From Amia ocellicauda (taxonomy: Eukaryota > Chordata > Actinopteri > Amiiformes > Amiidae), in assembly GCF_036373705.1 (NCBI RefSeq), contig NC_089851.1:7303420-7367419 (forward strand): a DNA stretch of 64,000 nt, given 5' to 3'. Both the position numbers and the translations under genes were made by a program. Positions 28,132 through 40,073 of the stretch are shown here, piece by piece. The stretch's first letter is position 1; each line of letters begins with the position of its first letter. The notes under the pieces are model-generated. The model was not told the origin of the DNA and ran no database searches. It saw nothing but the letters and a program-made list of their open reading frames with translations.

Positions 28132-29248
28132 GATTACTGAAACACAATGATTTAGATGGAAGGTTAATTACTTTTTAATATTAAATCTTAAATCAGAAGC
28201 TGTACCTTTTGCCAATACTTTTTGTTTTGTTTCTACACACCCACAGGAATAAATAAATAAATACTACGCTACAAATCATACAGACACATTTACATTTGCT
28301 CACCTGGAAGTCAGTTACTACAATTTAAATCAGTTACTGATACTTTTCAAATCTGTTTCCTGATCTCCTGATCCCTCTTTATATAGTAGCTATGACACTA
28401 CAATGATATGGCATTTTTTTTTAATAAGGAAATAAATGCTGTTGAATTTCACAAGAACACCTACCGCCCTACATTGTATACGAGCCACAATAAAAATGGG
28501 CCAGACACAATGATGCAAGCAAATTGCCCTAGTGCTATAGACCTGATCACTTTATAATTGCCTTCAATGACTATTGTGCAATTGTACGGCTGTTGGAATG
28601 AATGCAGCCCAATAAAGTTACAGAACATCACTATTAATGTTAACCATTTACATTGAAAAACACGGCAGATGTCATGAATAGTGAAAAGCTCATATTGATG
28701 ATGAAAATTTAACAAATCTAAACTAATTCGATTGTATGGCAATGTATTCAAGAACTTGCAAATATCTGAATTAAATCAACATTAACACTTAACCCATCTC
28801 CAAACAGTAGTTAATATAGTTATTATGTATTAATTAATGTTAGGTGCTTTGGATTGATTAAGCATTCAATATCATCTCCACGGACTAAAAATAGTCACTT
28901 TTTACACCAATCTGAACTGACCGAAATCATTTGCATATAATCATTGTTAACGTATAGCCGGTCTACTTCCCTAACACTACCGACCACGTCCTGTATGTAA
29001 CCTTCAAGTATCATGTCAGCTCGTAACTAACCAGGATGCCTGTGACCTTACGATGACGAAGGACAAACGCATTTAAATTCTCCAGGCATCCCTATTAAAA
29101 AAATATTCAATTAGTTGGATTTCCAATTAGAATCCCACGAAAGTTACAATTCATGCGCACGTGTCACAGTATATCGGCTCAATTAGTACATCACTTGGTT
29201 ACGTCACTCTATTAAAGATAATGATAATGATGATGAAGGTTATGATTA

Positions 29249-29273
29249 AAAATGATGATGATGATGATGATGA
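29249..29273. repeat. (GAT)n microsatellite
   Basis: A run of GATGAT triplets in the first intron of higd1a, with no evident function. Confidence 0.8.
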
Positions 29274-29413
29274 TGCCAGATTACGGTCCTTTTATGTGGG
29301 ATCACATGAGATAAATCATCACTTTAATAACAGTTGTGCGCAGTTCGTATGTAGAGTGTACTACACTGTATAATACACTGAATATACTGTTATATGTTAA
29401 ATGAAGAACTCAC

Positions 29414-29530
29414 CTTGTTTTACAGACAGTTTTGTTGAATTAAACACTCCCGGGACTTGGCTCTGTACAGCACAGTTTCCTGTAAAGGCTTCTTGGCAGT
29501 ACAAGTGTCACAGAGTCTTCACGGTGGGAA
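29414..29530 (-). other. Probable non-coding first exon of higd1a
   Basis: On the minus strand CAAAACAAG is followed by GTGAGTTC, a strong splice donor (plus-strand GAACTCAC ends at 29413). The first downstream acceptor for the coding exon is TTGTGTTTCAG at 28137-28147. The right edge is approximate because the transcription start is not visible. Confidence 0.5.
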
Positions 29531-29547
29531 AATAGCTGGCTTTTGTG

Positions 29548-29555
29548 TGACGTCA
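29548..29555. promoter_or_regulatory. Full palindromic CRE next to the higd1a first exon
   Basis: A perfect TGACGTCA, the CREB/ATF consensus, lies immediately upstream of the inferred higd1a start. The context is a CpG-containing promoter-like stretch. Confidence 0.55.
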
Positions 29556-29749
29556 ATACCGGAAAACGTCGGGTGACCTAGTTTTTGCATAACTATTTTT
29601 ATCTAACAAATATATATTATTCGTGTGCATTACTAGAATGTACGTGACAAATATAATTCTACTTTAAATAAATTAGCTTAATGTGAAATATCAGTGAAGC
29701 AAAGAAAGAGTAAAGCAACACGGCGAGTCGGTCTTTGTCGCTTAGCAAA

Positions 29750-29763
29750 CTGGGAATTGTAGT
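29750..29763. promoter_or_regulatory. ZNF143/STAF-type site
   Basis: CTGGGAATTGTAGT is the reverse complement of ACTACAATTCCCAG, the core of the ZNF143/STAF motif often found in vertebrate bidirectional promoters. A partial second match, ACTACATATCCCA, lies at 29924-29936 in the other orientation. Confidence 0.5.
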
Positions 29764-29984
29764 GCTGGGAAGTGTATCAAATGTAAACTAAAATATTGAC
29801 GGTCATTAAACGCGTGTTAAATAAAGTATCACTAATAGGTATTGTATATTATTGTAAGTTATTCTTGCATTCGTAAATGAAAGCATGGATAACTTGATTT
29901 AGGGCTGCTATATTCCACCAAACACTACATATCCCATAACACACCACGACTAGCTAACGCATGACTTGAGAAGGACGTTTCAGC

Positions 29985-30115
29985 CGCCCAATCACGTCGC
30001 AGCCTGAAACCCAGCTGTAGAGTGACGTCAATGGGCGGGGCCTTTCGATATGCGCGCCGTTTCCGGTCACGTGCAGAAGCCGCCGGCTCGTGTAGTGCTG
30101 AGTCACGCGCGCCAG
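29985..30115 (+). promoter_or_regulatory. CpG-rich promoter and likely non-coding first exon of ackr2
   Basis: This stretch holds CCAAT (29988-29992), a second perfect CRE TGACGTCA (30023-30030), a GC box GGGCGGGG (30033-30040), an E-box CACGTG (30068-30073) and many CpGs. It ends in a splice-donor-like GCCAG/GTAATT at 30115/30116. The ackr2 coding exon is preceded by a strong acceptor (TTTTATTGTTTCAG, ending 35384), so an upstream non-coding exon is required. This is the best candidate in view. It could instead be part of the higd1a control region. Confidence 0.45.
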
Positions 30116-30639
30116 GTAATTAGGCGATGACCATATAAGGCAGTGTGATCAGGGATGGGAGATCACTGGAGCTGCTTACATTTCAGCCATAATTGCCGAT
30201 ATCAAAAATACATTTGCTTATCACAAATAGCAGATCATTCTTGACATCAATAATTGTATTTTTGAAATTTTAATATCAGAAATTGAATTGTTGTTATAAG
30301 CAATTATGGATTAAATGGCACAATGGCTTGCCATAGTGAATATATTTGTGTCAGTCCTTGTTGCGTGAGATATGATTGCATTTGTATTTGTGTATATGGT
30401 AGTATACAGGTTAGTGTCAGTGTAGGGTCAAGTAGTACTATGTAGCATAGACAGTGGTAGCACAGAGGTGTGGGGCAGTAGTAATACAGGAGCAGGTAGG
30501 ATCTTTATGTTTATGAGACGCAGTCATACTACACGCAGCTCCACCCCACCACAATCCCTTGTAAGTGGCCCCACTGAAAATGTCAGTACAATTAATAAAA
30601 CATACTTAACACTTTGATGGAGCCTTTGGGGGAGACTGA

Positions 30640-31370
30640 AAAATCTACCTTGGATAAGTATTCACCCCCCTGAGTCATTTAGCATTTAATATTTAATTGC
30701 TCCCCCTTTTGCAGCAATGACAGCCTCAGGTCTCTTGTGGTATGTTATAACCAGCTCTTTGGATCTTGAGGGGTTAATGTGCGCCCACTCCTCTTGCTCT
30801 TGTGTTACTTGGAGACCCTCAGGGTACAGAGACCTTCAACTCCTGCCACAGATTGTCTGTGGGATTTAAGTCTGAACTTTAACTTGGCCACTCGAGGACT
30901 GACACTTTCTTGGCTTCAAGGCACTCCAAGGTTGCTTTGTCTTTGTCTTTAGGGTCATTGTCCTGTTGAAAGACAAAATTACCCACCCAGTTTCAGACTG
31001 TTCCAGGTTTTGCTCATGGATCTGCCTGTATTTGGCTCCATCCATTCTGCCATCTATTCTGACAAGCCTACAACGTTATGCTGCCACCTCCATGCTTCTA
31101 AGTGGGGATGGTGTTATCTGATGAGCTGTGCTCTTTCGGCAGACATAGCGCTTGGCATTGAGGCCAAATAACTCATTTTGTCTCATCAGCCCACAAAATG
31201 ATTGTCCACGTTGTCTGAGAGGTTTCTAGATGCTTTTGTGGATCTTCGAGATGGGCCTTTTTTTTTTTTTAATGTCTTCCTCCTCACCACTCTGTTGTTG
31301 AGCTATTGTTGACTCATGCTGATTGACTCACGAGATGTTGTAGGTCTTTGAAGGTTGTAGTAGATCATAA
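30640..31370 (-). pseudogene. Degenerate Tc1-like transposase (DD34E type)
   Basis: On the minus strand, broken frames still spell the family core. They show a W-A-D-E-T-K peptide near 31170, [15 protein letters not shown] near 30950, and SSDLNPTDNLWQEL near 30870, where the catalytic Glu has become Asp. Spacing between the second Asp and that position is 34. Stops interrupt it, and no clear inverted repeats remain. It lies in the putative first intron of ackr2. Confidence 0.75.
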
Positions 31371-31480
31371 CACTATGTAACATAATTTTTGTTCCTGGGT
31401 AGTAAGTGTTATTTCGTAATTGCCTATGCCTCAAAAGTATAGAAATTGGCAATTATTTCCCACAAACTTCGAAGACTATT
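31371..31480 (+). mobile_element. 5' end fragment of the CACTA-like repeat family
   Basis: The segment begins CACTATGTAACATAATTTTT and continues about 100 bases that closely match the left ends at 41894 and the right ends at 42858 and 48099 (GTTCCTGGGTAGTAAGTGTT, then AATTGCCTATGCCTC). No right end is found to its right, so this is a truncated copy. It abuts the Tc1 relic. Confidence 0.75.
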
Positions 31481-32448
31481 GCCTTCCTTGGATTCCAGGG
31501 AAAAATATTGTCTTTCTCAAAGGCACTAAACACATCAGCCAGGTGAAGGAAAGTTGCTGCCCAGGTTGGCATAGAAATACCAGCTGGGTGCAGCTGCTGT
31601 TTACAGACAGTTTGCCAATCAGGCCTGCAGACACACAATGTTGGTTGTAGCTCTTTCTTGCATAAATAATAAAGACTGCAGAAAACAAAAGGTATGTTAT
31701 CTCCTGCTATGGCAGTGAAGAGTGAGAGTCAGGAAGAAGGAAGAAGTCACTGCGTTGATCTCACTCAGAAGTTTCTATTCACACCGGTATGGGAGCAAAG
31801 GATTACAAGCAGTTTTATAGAAGTAAGCGATAGGTGTGTGCATTCTAAGATTCACAGATCAGGAGGTTACACAAACTAATGTACCATCATAATATCATCC
31901 TAATGAAGTGATAAAAGCAGCATCTGCACACTGCGCTGCAGTCAGTGACACACATTTTCTGTTTCTATGTGCATAAGATTATTCATCACTTATTATCATG
32001 TGCAGCCCTTTCATGCTGCTTCACTATGAGTTAGTCCTTATAGCTTCTTCATAGTAAGACAACTTGCTTGATTAACAGGCTTTCTCAGAAGCACACTGCC
32101 ACACTGGTACGATAAAGAACAAACCTCTCATTATTCCTGAAACATTCCTGAAACTTTGTAGATAGTTTTGCAACTTACATACACGTTTACACTCTTGCAG
32201 ACTTCAATAGGAATGTGATTTCCGATTCAGAAAATGTTTAACCAAGTCGGTACTTTTCCAAACTCCTTCTCTGTCTCATCTTACATCAATATCATAAGAT
32301 TAATCAACCAATCCATGTTTATTTAGTATAGCCCCCTTCACAGGGTAGATAGAGTGCTTTACACATTGAAAACAAATCTTTGGCTGTGATAGATTACAGG
32401 GAACTCTCTCCTCAGGAACGATGCCAGCTAGCAATACAACTAGTTACG

Positions 32449-32500
<52 letters not shown>

Positions 32501-34447
32501 CTAACCCTCCTTAAAGATAATCCTCAGGGAAATAAAGGGAGTTAGGGAAATTGCAGAAGATAATGTATGTGACAAGCATAGTTATTTCCATAGCTGTAAA
32601 GGCAGTGTTCTGGCTGGGGGAGAGATGCAATCTAGTGCATAGCTAAAGAGATAAAAACTCTGGCAAGTTAATCTCACACTGGATGTTTTTGTCATTGTTG
32701 AATTCCAAGTTAAGAATTTTATTCAGAAAAAGTGTAATTTTACCAATTAAAACTGTAAAGATTTATTTCATTGTAACTTCTAAGGTTACTTGATTTTTAG
32801 AACTGGATTCTGCCTGGATTGTAATTGTTTATGAATGTTCGGTAATCTTTGTGTAGTTTAATTAGTAACATGACATACCAAACATGCTTCACATACTCAG
32901 GGGCATAGTAATCACATATGCGCATAATAATGAGGTTGGAAGTTGTGCTCAGCATGAAAATATGTTTTTCAGATACAGTGTCATGAACTGAATGATAATT
33001 TATTGTTATCCATTCAGCTCTGTCACATGAAGACTTTGATTCTGGTTTGAGCTGGCTGGTCCTAATATTTTAAAGAATGTAATAAACATAGGAAAGAATG
33101 AGTTACTCTGGGGAGGGTGGAGTGTTCCAGAGGAAAGGATTTTCAGCATTTCAGGAAAACAACGCAAAACTCTGGGAAACGGATCAGATGGGCTTCTGTG
33201 GGACAGAGGAGAGATCTCCCATCATAAGGTTTAAAATTTAAACTTTAAAGAACAGCCAACAATCTCCTTATCATTTTGTGCATCATTAGCAGCAATAAGA
33301 ATTATTGAGTGAGTATTGAATGCTGAGTTTTATCTACAAACTTTGGCAGATTAAAACTGCAGTGATTGTCTGGAAATATGTTTTTATTACTGTACTGATG
33401 TTCAGCATGATTTTAGCACAAATAGACTAAGATTGTTATACAATTATGAAGATTAAAAAATAGTTTATCTACCCTTTTCTCTACCAGGAAAACATTGCTC
33501 AGATCATGGGTTTGGCATATGATAGGCTGTAGTATAGAAGTGTAAGAAACATCAGTGTAAACAAGTGCATGAAATACACATTAATCATGTGTGAAATGTA
33601 TTGGCTTTTATATTATTCATTATTTGAATGGGACCACATAGCAGGATGTAAATCAGACAAATTCTTTACAAATAAATTGATATCACATAATGATAATACT
33701 AGTTTAAGAGCAATATATAAAGCTGTTTTAAAATACTCTTTGTCAATTAAATTCTTCAAGTCAGTAACTGAAACCAGTAGTTTGTAAACAAGTCTTTCCT
33801 GAATGAGCTAAATTATGCAAAATTCATGGAATAAGGGAAGTTGAAGGTGTTTATTGCTGTTTCAGACTGTTATGCAATTTCCTTCTTTTGTCTCCTTTTG
33901 CCAAGAAATTTCTTAGTTTTAGAAATGCATCACCTCTTTTACTTTGGAAAACAAACACACAATCATTCTTCACTTCTGCAGATAAGGAAATAACCAATTT
34001 CCCTTCATTTCTGGCATTTCTTGGTATAAGCATTTAGTGGCATTTAATCAAACTGTAGTGTGTGCTTCTGATTATCCGTACATCGCTGCCGTTTACTCTT
34101 TCTGCAGAACGTCGGGTTGAGTATTTTGGGAACTTTGTAGATTATAATTTTTATATTACTGTTGTTGAGAACTACTTTTGTATTGTCACATGAGGGCGCT
34201 GTTAGTCTACATATTTTGATTGTGTTTGTGTATTGTGATTTTGTGAAGGTTTGAATCACTGTTTTGTTTGGCAGGCTGTTAATCTGACATCTGGAGATGA
34301 TTAGATTCACAATCTTGAACCACATTCTTCAGGTGCAGTGTAACCGTAGGACAATATTGAGAAGCTTACTGCTTTATTATGCAGTAAAGGAAAATATGAC
34401 TGTAAACCCTACTAAAAATAGCTCTTTGGAAAGTATATTGATACATT
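31481..34447. other. Gene-free stretch of the putative ackr2 intron
   Basis: Apart from a (TG)n microsatellite at 32450-32498, I see no gene, transposon end or conserved block here. The small open frames are AT-rich and unsupported. Confidence 0.5.
32450..32498. repeat. (TG)n microsatellite
   Basis: An uninterrupted run of about 24 GT dinucleotides. Confidence 0.95.
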
Positions 34448-35043
34448 CATGAGGCAAACAGGATGTTAGGGTATATTGTCAAAAGTGTAGAATTGAGAAC
34501 AAGGGCAGTGATGTTCAGACTGTACAATGCACTAGTTAGAGCTCATCTGGATACTGTGGACAGTTCTGGGCTCCACACTTCAAGAAAGATATCGCTGCTC
34601 TAGAGGCAGTTCAGAGGAGAGCAACCAGACTTATTCCAGGTCTGAAGGGAATGTCCTACTGAGAGACTGAGGAACTGAACCTTTTCACCCTGGAACAGAG
34701 GAGACTACGTGGGGACTTGATCCAAGTCTTCAAAATCATGAAAGGCATCGACCACATCAAACCAGAGGAGCTTTTCCAGATCAGCAGGGACACACGCACC
34801 CGGGGACACAAATGGAAATTAGGCTTCAAGGCATTCAAGACAGAAAACAGGAGACGCTTCTTCACACAGAGAGGCGTCACAATCTGAACAAACTCTACAG
34901 CGATGTGGCTGAAGAGACAATTTGGGAACATTTAAAAATAGACTGGATAGGATCCTTGGATCACTTAGTTATTAATGGACACCAAATGAGCACGATGGGT
35001 CAAATGGCCTCCTCTTGATTGTACATTTTATCATGTTCTTATG
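34448..35043 (+). mobile_element. CR1-like LINE, 3' end
   Basis: Broken frames encode the C-terminal part of CR1-type ORF2. Readable peptides include [38 protein letters not shown] and RRRFFTQRGV. A 3' UTR follows that recurs in reverse at 46615-46835 and 61743-61960, and the end is the TTCTTATG-type terminal repeat typical of CR1 tails. Frameshifts and 5' truncation show an old copy. Confidence 0.85.
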
Positions 35044-35406
35044 TCCCCTCCACTGATAGAAAGGGGATAAATGTGACAATGGAAGAAATTACACTTTTCT
35101 AGGGATTTTGTAAAGTGATATGTTTTTGATTAAATAGCATTTTCTGTTTTTGTCTTTGTATTTGTATCTGCCTAAACAGATTGTATGACAGCAGAATTTG
35201 AAGGTGTTCAAATTATTATTGTTATTATGATTATTATTATTATTATAGGAGGAGTAAGTTAAGATGTGTATTATACTACACTGTAATGTCTCTACAAAGA
35301 CTTAACAAACTCTCTCAAATGAAAAGGCAAAAACTAAAATAACAATTCTGTATAATTATGTGATGCATTTTTTTATTGTTTCAGATTCTGAACTAAAAAC
35401 AACATA

Positions 35407-36576
35407 ATGGCTGACCTGAGTGCCCTTAACAACGATTCTCAAGATGAACATGATGACATGTATGACTACAGCTACTACAACGAGTACTTGGAAAATGGAA
35501 ACCACCTTCACAATTATGGAGTGTGTGAGAAGGGACACGTGAAGGCATTCGCGAGAGTTTTCCTGCCCGTACTGTACACCTCTGTGTTCGTGCTAGGAAT
35601 GGTCGGGAATGGGCTTCTGGCTGGCATTTTGATCAGATATATCAAGCTCAAAAGAATGGTGGATATATACTTGCTGAACTTGGCCGTCTCAGACCTTTTG
35701 TTTGTGGTAACCCTGCCATTCTGGGCAGTCTATGCACATTCTGAGTGGATTTTTGGAAGCACTACATGCAAAGCTGTCACCCTAATTTACACCATGAATT
35801 TGTACAGCAGTATCTTCTTCATAACCTGCATCAGCTTGGACAGGTATTTGGAGTTCGTCTGGTCTTTCCACACCATTAACCTCAGGAAACTGCCAGTGAG
35901 TTGTGCGATCTGTGCAGCGGTGTGGACTGTCTCCGCCTTGGCCTCTGCTCCGGATGTCATCTTCACCGAGCTGCAAGAATTTAGAGATCATAAACTGTGT
36001 TTGCACAATTTCGGAGGGGAGCACATGTCCTGGTGGAAAATCTTCATGAAGTTCGAGCTGAATATTGTTGGTTTTTTCATTCCATTTCTGGCCATGCTGT
36101 TTTTCTACTCCCGTATTTCTTGTGTCATAACCAGAGCAAAGCTCCACAGGGGAACCAAAAGTCTAAAGTTAGCTATTGCTTTGGTGGTTTTTTTTTTCGT
36201 GTTGTGGTTCCCTTACAACCTGGTGGTGTTCCTGCACTCTTTGCAAGACCTTCATGTGATTTCACACTGTACCACCAGCCAGCACCTAGACTTTGCCATT
36301 CAAGTGACGGAGAGCCTTGCTTTTGTTCACGCTTGCCTCAACCCAATCCTGTATGCATTTGTAAACAAGAAGTTTCAGCACCACCTCATGAGCATGCTGA
36401 AAATGATCTGCAGAAGAGGCAGAGAATATTCTCTGGAGCACGAAGGTCATTCCTCAACTCAAAACACTGTCACTGACTTGAGTGGGGGTGGAAATGCTCT
36501 AGTCTGTGTATCAGTGTTGCCAATTCTACCCATAGACCCCGAAATTGGGCTTGTCCAACAGAACAGTGGACTATAA
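35407..36576 (+). CDS. ackr2: Atypical chemokine receptor 2 (ackr2), single coding exon
   Basis: ACKR2 (D6) is a seven-transmembrane receptor that binds and internalises inflammatory CC chemokines without G-protein signalling. The 389-residue frame starts at ATG 35407, 22 bases after a strong splice acceptor. The acidic N-terminus is tyrosine-rich (DDMYDYSYYNEYLE, about 16-29), a likely sulfated chemokine-binding tail. The four extracellular cysteines of chemokine receptors are present: C40, C121, C198, C288. The second intracellular motif is DRYLEFV (145-151) instead of canonical DRYLAIV; human ACKR2 has DKYLEIV, so the Glu is shared. TM6 has WFPYN and TM7 NPILY (312-316). The C-tail carries Ser/Thr clusters suited to constitutive arrestin recruitment. 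Position between higd1a and cyp8b1 favours ackr2 over CCR or ACKR4 paralogues. AATAAA is at 37030. Confidence 0.9.
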   Translation: MADLSALNNDSQDEHDDMYDYSYYNEYLENGNHLHNYGVCEKGHVKAFARVFLPVLYTSVFVLGMVGNGLLAGILIRYIKLKRMVDIYLLNLAVSDLLFVVTLPFWAVYAHSEWIFGSTTCKAVTLIYTMNLYSSIFFITCISLDRYLEFVWSFHTINLRKLPVSCAICAAVWTVSALASAPDVIFTELQEFRDHKLCLHNFGGEHMSWWKIFMKFELNIVGFFIPFLAMLFFYSRISCVITRAKLHRGTKSLKLAIALVVFFFVLWFPYNLVVFLHSLQDLHVISHCTTSQHLDFAIQVTESLAFVHACLNPILYAFVNKKFQHHLMSMLKMICRRGREYSLEHEGHSSTQNTVTDLSGGGNALVCVSVLPILPIDPEIGLVQQNSGL

Positions 36577-37029
36577 TTTAGCTTTGCCGCTTGGTGTATT
36601 CTGGGCTTGTTTTAAGCCGTGGTCACTTGGTGAAAATGTGCCAAGGTGTAACAAAACATTTCCATATTATCTGTGTTGCAACAACATATGAATGGTGTAT
36701 AAATATGCTAATTAAAATGAATTGCATGATTCAACCAACCAGCATCACCCATTATTTTGCATTTGGACTAATCAGTTGACATAATTGGAAAATGAAGTCG
36801 CAGAGACCCATGACTAATTACACAGCTGACCCAAACACAAACCATAAAACATTATTGTAGATTTTTAAAATTGTATTGATTCATTTCTCATATATTGCAA
36901 AATTAATGTTTGTGTTATTTAGTAGACTATCAAGGTTGCTTATTTCCTCATGAAAATCTGGCAACCCTGCTTTGTATTAGCATTGTCAGTGTGTCAAGGG
37001 CCTCACTGTACACTTGGGCTTTTTAATTC

Positions 37030-37035
37030 AATAAA
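37030..37035 (+). terminator. Polyadenylation signal of ackr2
   Basis: This is the first AATAAA after the ackr2 stop codon, 454 bases downstream, giving a 3' UTR of roughly 470 bases. Confidence 0.6.
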
Positions 37036-37599
37036 ACTTAACTTTGTGTGTCTTTATTAATATAATTTATACTCCAATATGCATTTAATCAAGATTAATT
37101 TATAATGATATAATACAAAAATTCAAAATGCTAACTATCAAAAAAGCATCAGTTATGGTTAATTTACATATGTGTAATATTTCCAAGATTGATCTGAAAA
37201 TATAATATAATTTATTGTAATTCAAGTTAAAGCAATTTGTGATATACGACTATGAATGACACAATCTGCACAAAAGATGTTGTTGTTCTGAGTGTACATG
37301 AGCTGTATAACAAACCTTTATACAGGAACGTTTAACAAGAATCTTAACATAAAAAACCTCACAAATGCTGTGGTAGAATGGCCTTGTGTAGGATAAAAAA
37401 GGCCGGTATCTGTAGGCATTTGAAGGTCAACTGCAAGTTTATACAAATGAAAGTGCTTGTAATAGTTTTAAATCTGTCATTAATGACATCAGCTGGTCAA
37501 TACATGCTATTGCGACTATCGAGTTATTCGAAAGCCAGCAACATACATATGAACCCTGAGCTATTAACTATGACTTCACATCTTGATGGCAATTATTAG

Positions 37600-37793
37600 G
37601 TCACAATCTAGGATATAGGACTTATATTAACTGTATATTTTCTTATGCACTTATATAATTTTGACCTTGTAATTGCTACTATGTTTTTATCTGTAATTGT
37701 ATACTGTATTGCACTTGTATAATGCTCATGTTTTGTAAGTCATCCTGGATAAGGGCCTCTGCTAAGTAATAAATACTAATAAAATCATATAGA
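37600..37793 (+). mobile_element. L2-type LINE 3' tail
   Basis: The segment ends GTAAGTCATCCTGGATAAGG then GCCTCTGCTAAGTAATAAAT, the conserved fish L2/SINE tail, followed by an A/T-rich repeat. The reverse complement of the same tail opens the copy at 44882. Confidence 0.7.
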
Positions 37794-37995
37794 GACTCAA
37801 GACTGGATGTTGAATTTATAGTAGTATAGTAGTCATTTTTACGTGATGAATGTCGTATGTCATATTGAGTGCAGTCTACATTTCATATAGCGTAGATAGA
37901 GTCAACAGTTGCATGTATTTCATATTCATATATCTATGGAAGTAGTTGTGTAATGATCCAGGTGATGCTGATATATAGAGTATAGCCTACATTTT

Positions 37996-38225
37996 GTGTA
38001 TCAGACAGATATGCTTGTGCAGCTGGGAAATCTATCTGGGCAAGATTATGCGTCATCACAAAGTCAATTTTCATTTGCTATGCTGATGACACGCAGCTTC
38101 ACCTCTCCACCAAACCCACCACTCCCCTCCCTCATTAACTGTCTCCAAGAACCTCAGGTAATGCTTATCGGCTCTAAATCTATCCTCTCCAAACAGCACA
38201 ACCTCAGTGTCACCATACTGTAGAT
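37996..38225 (+). pseudogene. L2-type reverse transcriptase fragment
   Basis: Short broken frames resemble the YADDTQLYLS region of L2 reverse transcriptase: FAMLMTR in frame, with the neighbouring frame reading CYADDTQLHLSTKP. The segment then runs into QEPQVMLIGSKS and NLSVTIL. A similar piece lies at 58050-58130. Confidence 0.65.
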
Positions 38226-39208
38226 GGTTTTCTGGTCAAAAGCCTTGGTGTCATCTGGGACTGTATGCTCTCATTTGAACCCCACATAAAAGCCATCCAG
38301 ACATCTTTTTTTCACCCAACTGCATTGCTAGTTACAAGCCAGGCACATATGTATTAATAATCATAATAATATTAATCATAATCAAATAATAATCATAATA
38401 ATAGGCCTAATAGTAATAATAGTAATATTCACAAAATAATGCCATCCATGTTAATAACATCCTTATTCATATCCATAGAAGGCATAGTTTTAGAGGCATT
38501 TTAAAAAGTATTTCCACACAAAAGAGATTGATCTGACCATTAGGCAATAGCAGGAGAGTCATACCCTTCCTACTGCCACTGGGTTAAATGCCTGTTACAA
38601 CCACAAGGTCACCCTTCCCTTCATAACACTCACATCCTTTCAGTCAGTTTCATCTCCACAGCACGTCGTTAAAGCTCAACTGCTGACCCGGCAATTCCTG
38701 CGGTCAGTTCTGGTATTGCTTAATTACTAATACCAGTATCATAGTTTAATTATTAGTCAGTAAGATAAACACAAACGAAGGTAACCTCAGGTTGTTTAGT
38801 TAGGCAACACTGCCACGTCCACGGGGTCAGAAGACGCTGGAACAAGGTATACTTTTTCTGTATTGAATCAATCTATAGCAGTGTCACTGATGTGAGCCTT
38901 ATTATTAACGTTGTATTGTAAGGCATCTTGTTGTTTATTGGGGGGTGGAGATTGTCTTTTGTTCCTCATCTACTGCGGGTCTTTTGGGAAGGTCAACTCA
39001 TCTATTTTAAATGGACTCTATGAGCACAAGCAACCCAACATGTTAAAAAATAATGTGCAATGTTACACACATGTTCCACAGTGAAAGGGGATAACATGAT
39101 CTCCTTCTCTTGCCGTTTGAAATCAATCAAATCAAATAATATTGCTTGCATTATCTGAATGTGCTTCATTCATATGGGACAAGTTCTTTAGTCATTTGGT
39201 TAATTATA

Positions 39209-39659
39209 CACTGAGTGAACAAAACATTAGGAACACCTTCCTAATTTTTAGTTGCACTCCCTTTTGCCCCTCAGAACAGCCTCAATTAATTCCTGGACAC
39301 TCCTAGCCTTATGGCATGGGGCGCTATCCTGCTAAAACATCCATTAGCAGATGGACAAACTGCTGCCATGAAAGGCTGCACCTGATTGGCAGCGATGTTC
39401 AGATATCCGGTGGCATTCAAATGTTGCTACACTCCACTCACCTGGTACCTACCGCCACACCCCATTCAGAGGCACTTAAATCTGTTGTCTTGCCCATTTA
39501 CCTTCCCCCATCCCAATCCATGTCTCACTTGTGTCAAGGCTTTAACCTGTCTCCCCTTCTTCTACACTGGTTGAAGTGAATTTAACTTTCACCTGGATTC
39601 ACCTTACCTGCCTTTTTAATCGAAAGAGCAGGTGTTCCTAATGTTTTGTACACTCAGTG
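39209..39659. mobile_element. Tc1-derived miniature element (451 bases)
   Basis: TA flanks both sides (39207-39208, 39660-39661). The ends are near-perfect inverted repeats of about 28 bases (CACTGAGTGAACAAAACATT against CACTGAGTGTACAAAACATT). The interior has remnants of a Tc1-like sequence but no open transposase, so the copy is non-autonomous. It is absent from the corresponding position of the duplicate near 59126. Confidence 0.88.
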
Positions 39660-40010
39660 TATGTTTATAACTTTCACAGAAATATCAGAATATCAGCTTT
39701 TTTGAAATATTGGAGAGACTGGATTAATCATTCAACTACTTGAGCAAAACATACATGAGCACCAGCTGTAAACCTGTAAACTATAAATAAAGTAAATGTA
39801 CAGTACATGTCTATTAAGATTTTATTTATAAATTATATTGTACTTTTTCAATTTTTTTTCTTTTTTCCTCCTTTTTCTTACCTTTTATTATTTTTCAATG
39901 TATGTGTATAATAATAATAATATATAATAATAATAATATAATAATCAACTGCTTTGGCAACACTACGAAACTGTTTGTCATGCCAATAAAGCACCCTTGA
40001 ATTGAATTGA

Positions 40011-40025
40011 GAGAGACAGACAGAC

Positions 40026-40066
<41 letters not shown>
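40011..40066. repeat. (GACA)n/(GA)n microsatellite
   Basis: GACAGACA repeats pass into a pure GA run. The same compound repeat is at 59411-59477 in the duplicate. Confidence 0.95.

Positions 40067-40073
<7 letters not shown>

Noticed and set aside
29161..29373. 70-codon frame with an Asp-rich run
   Set aside because: The Asp run is a translated GAT microsatellite inside the higd1a intron.
35782..36147. 121-codon antisense open frame across ackr2
   Set aside because: It is a shadow of the strong plus-strand receptor frame, with no independent support.
39878..40072. Leu/Ser repeat peptide frame
   Set aside because: It is a translation of the GA microsatellite and AT-rich flank.
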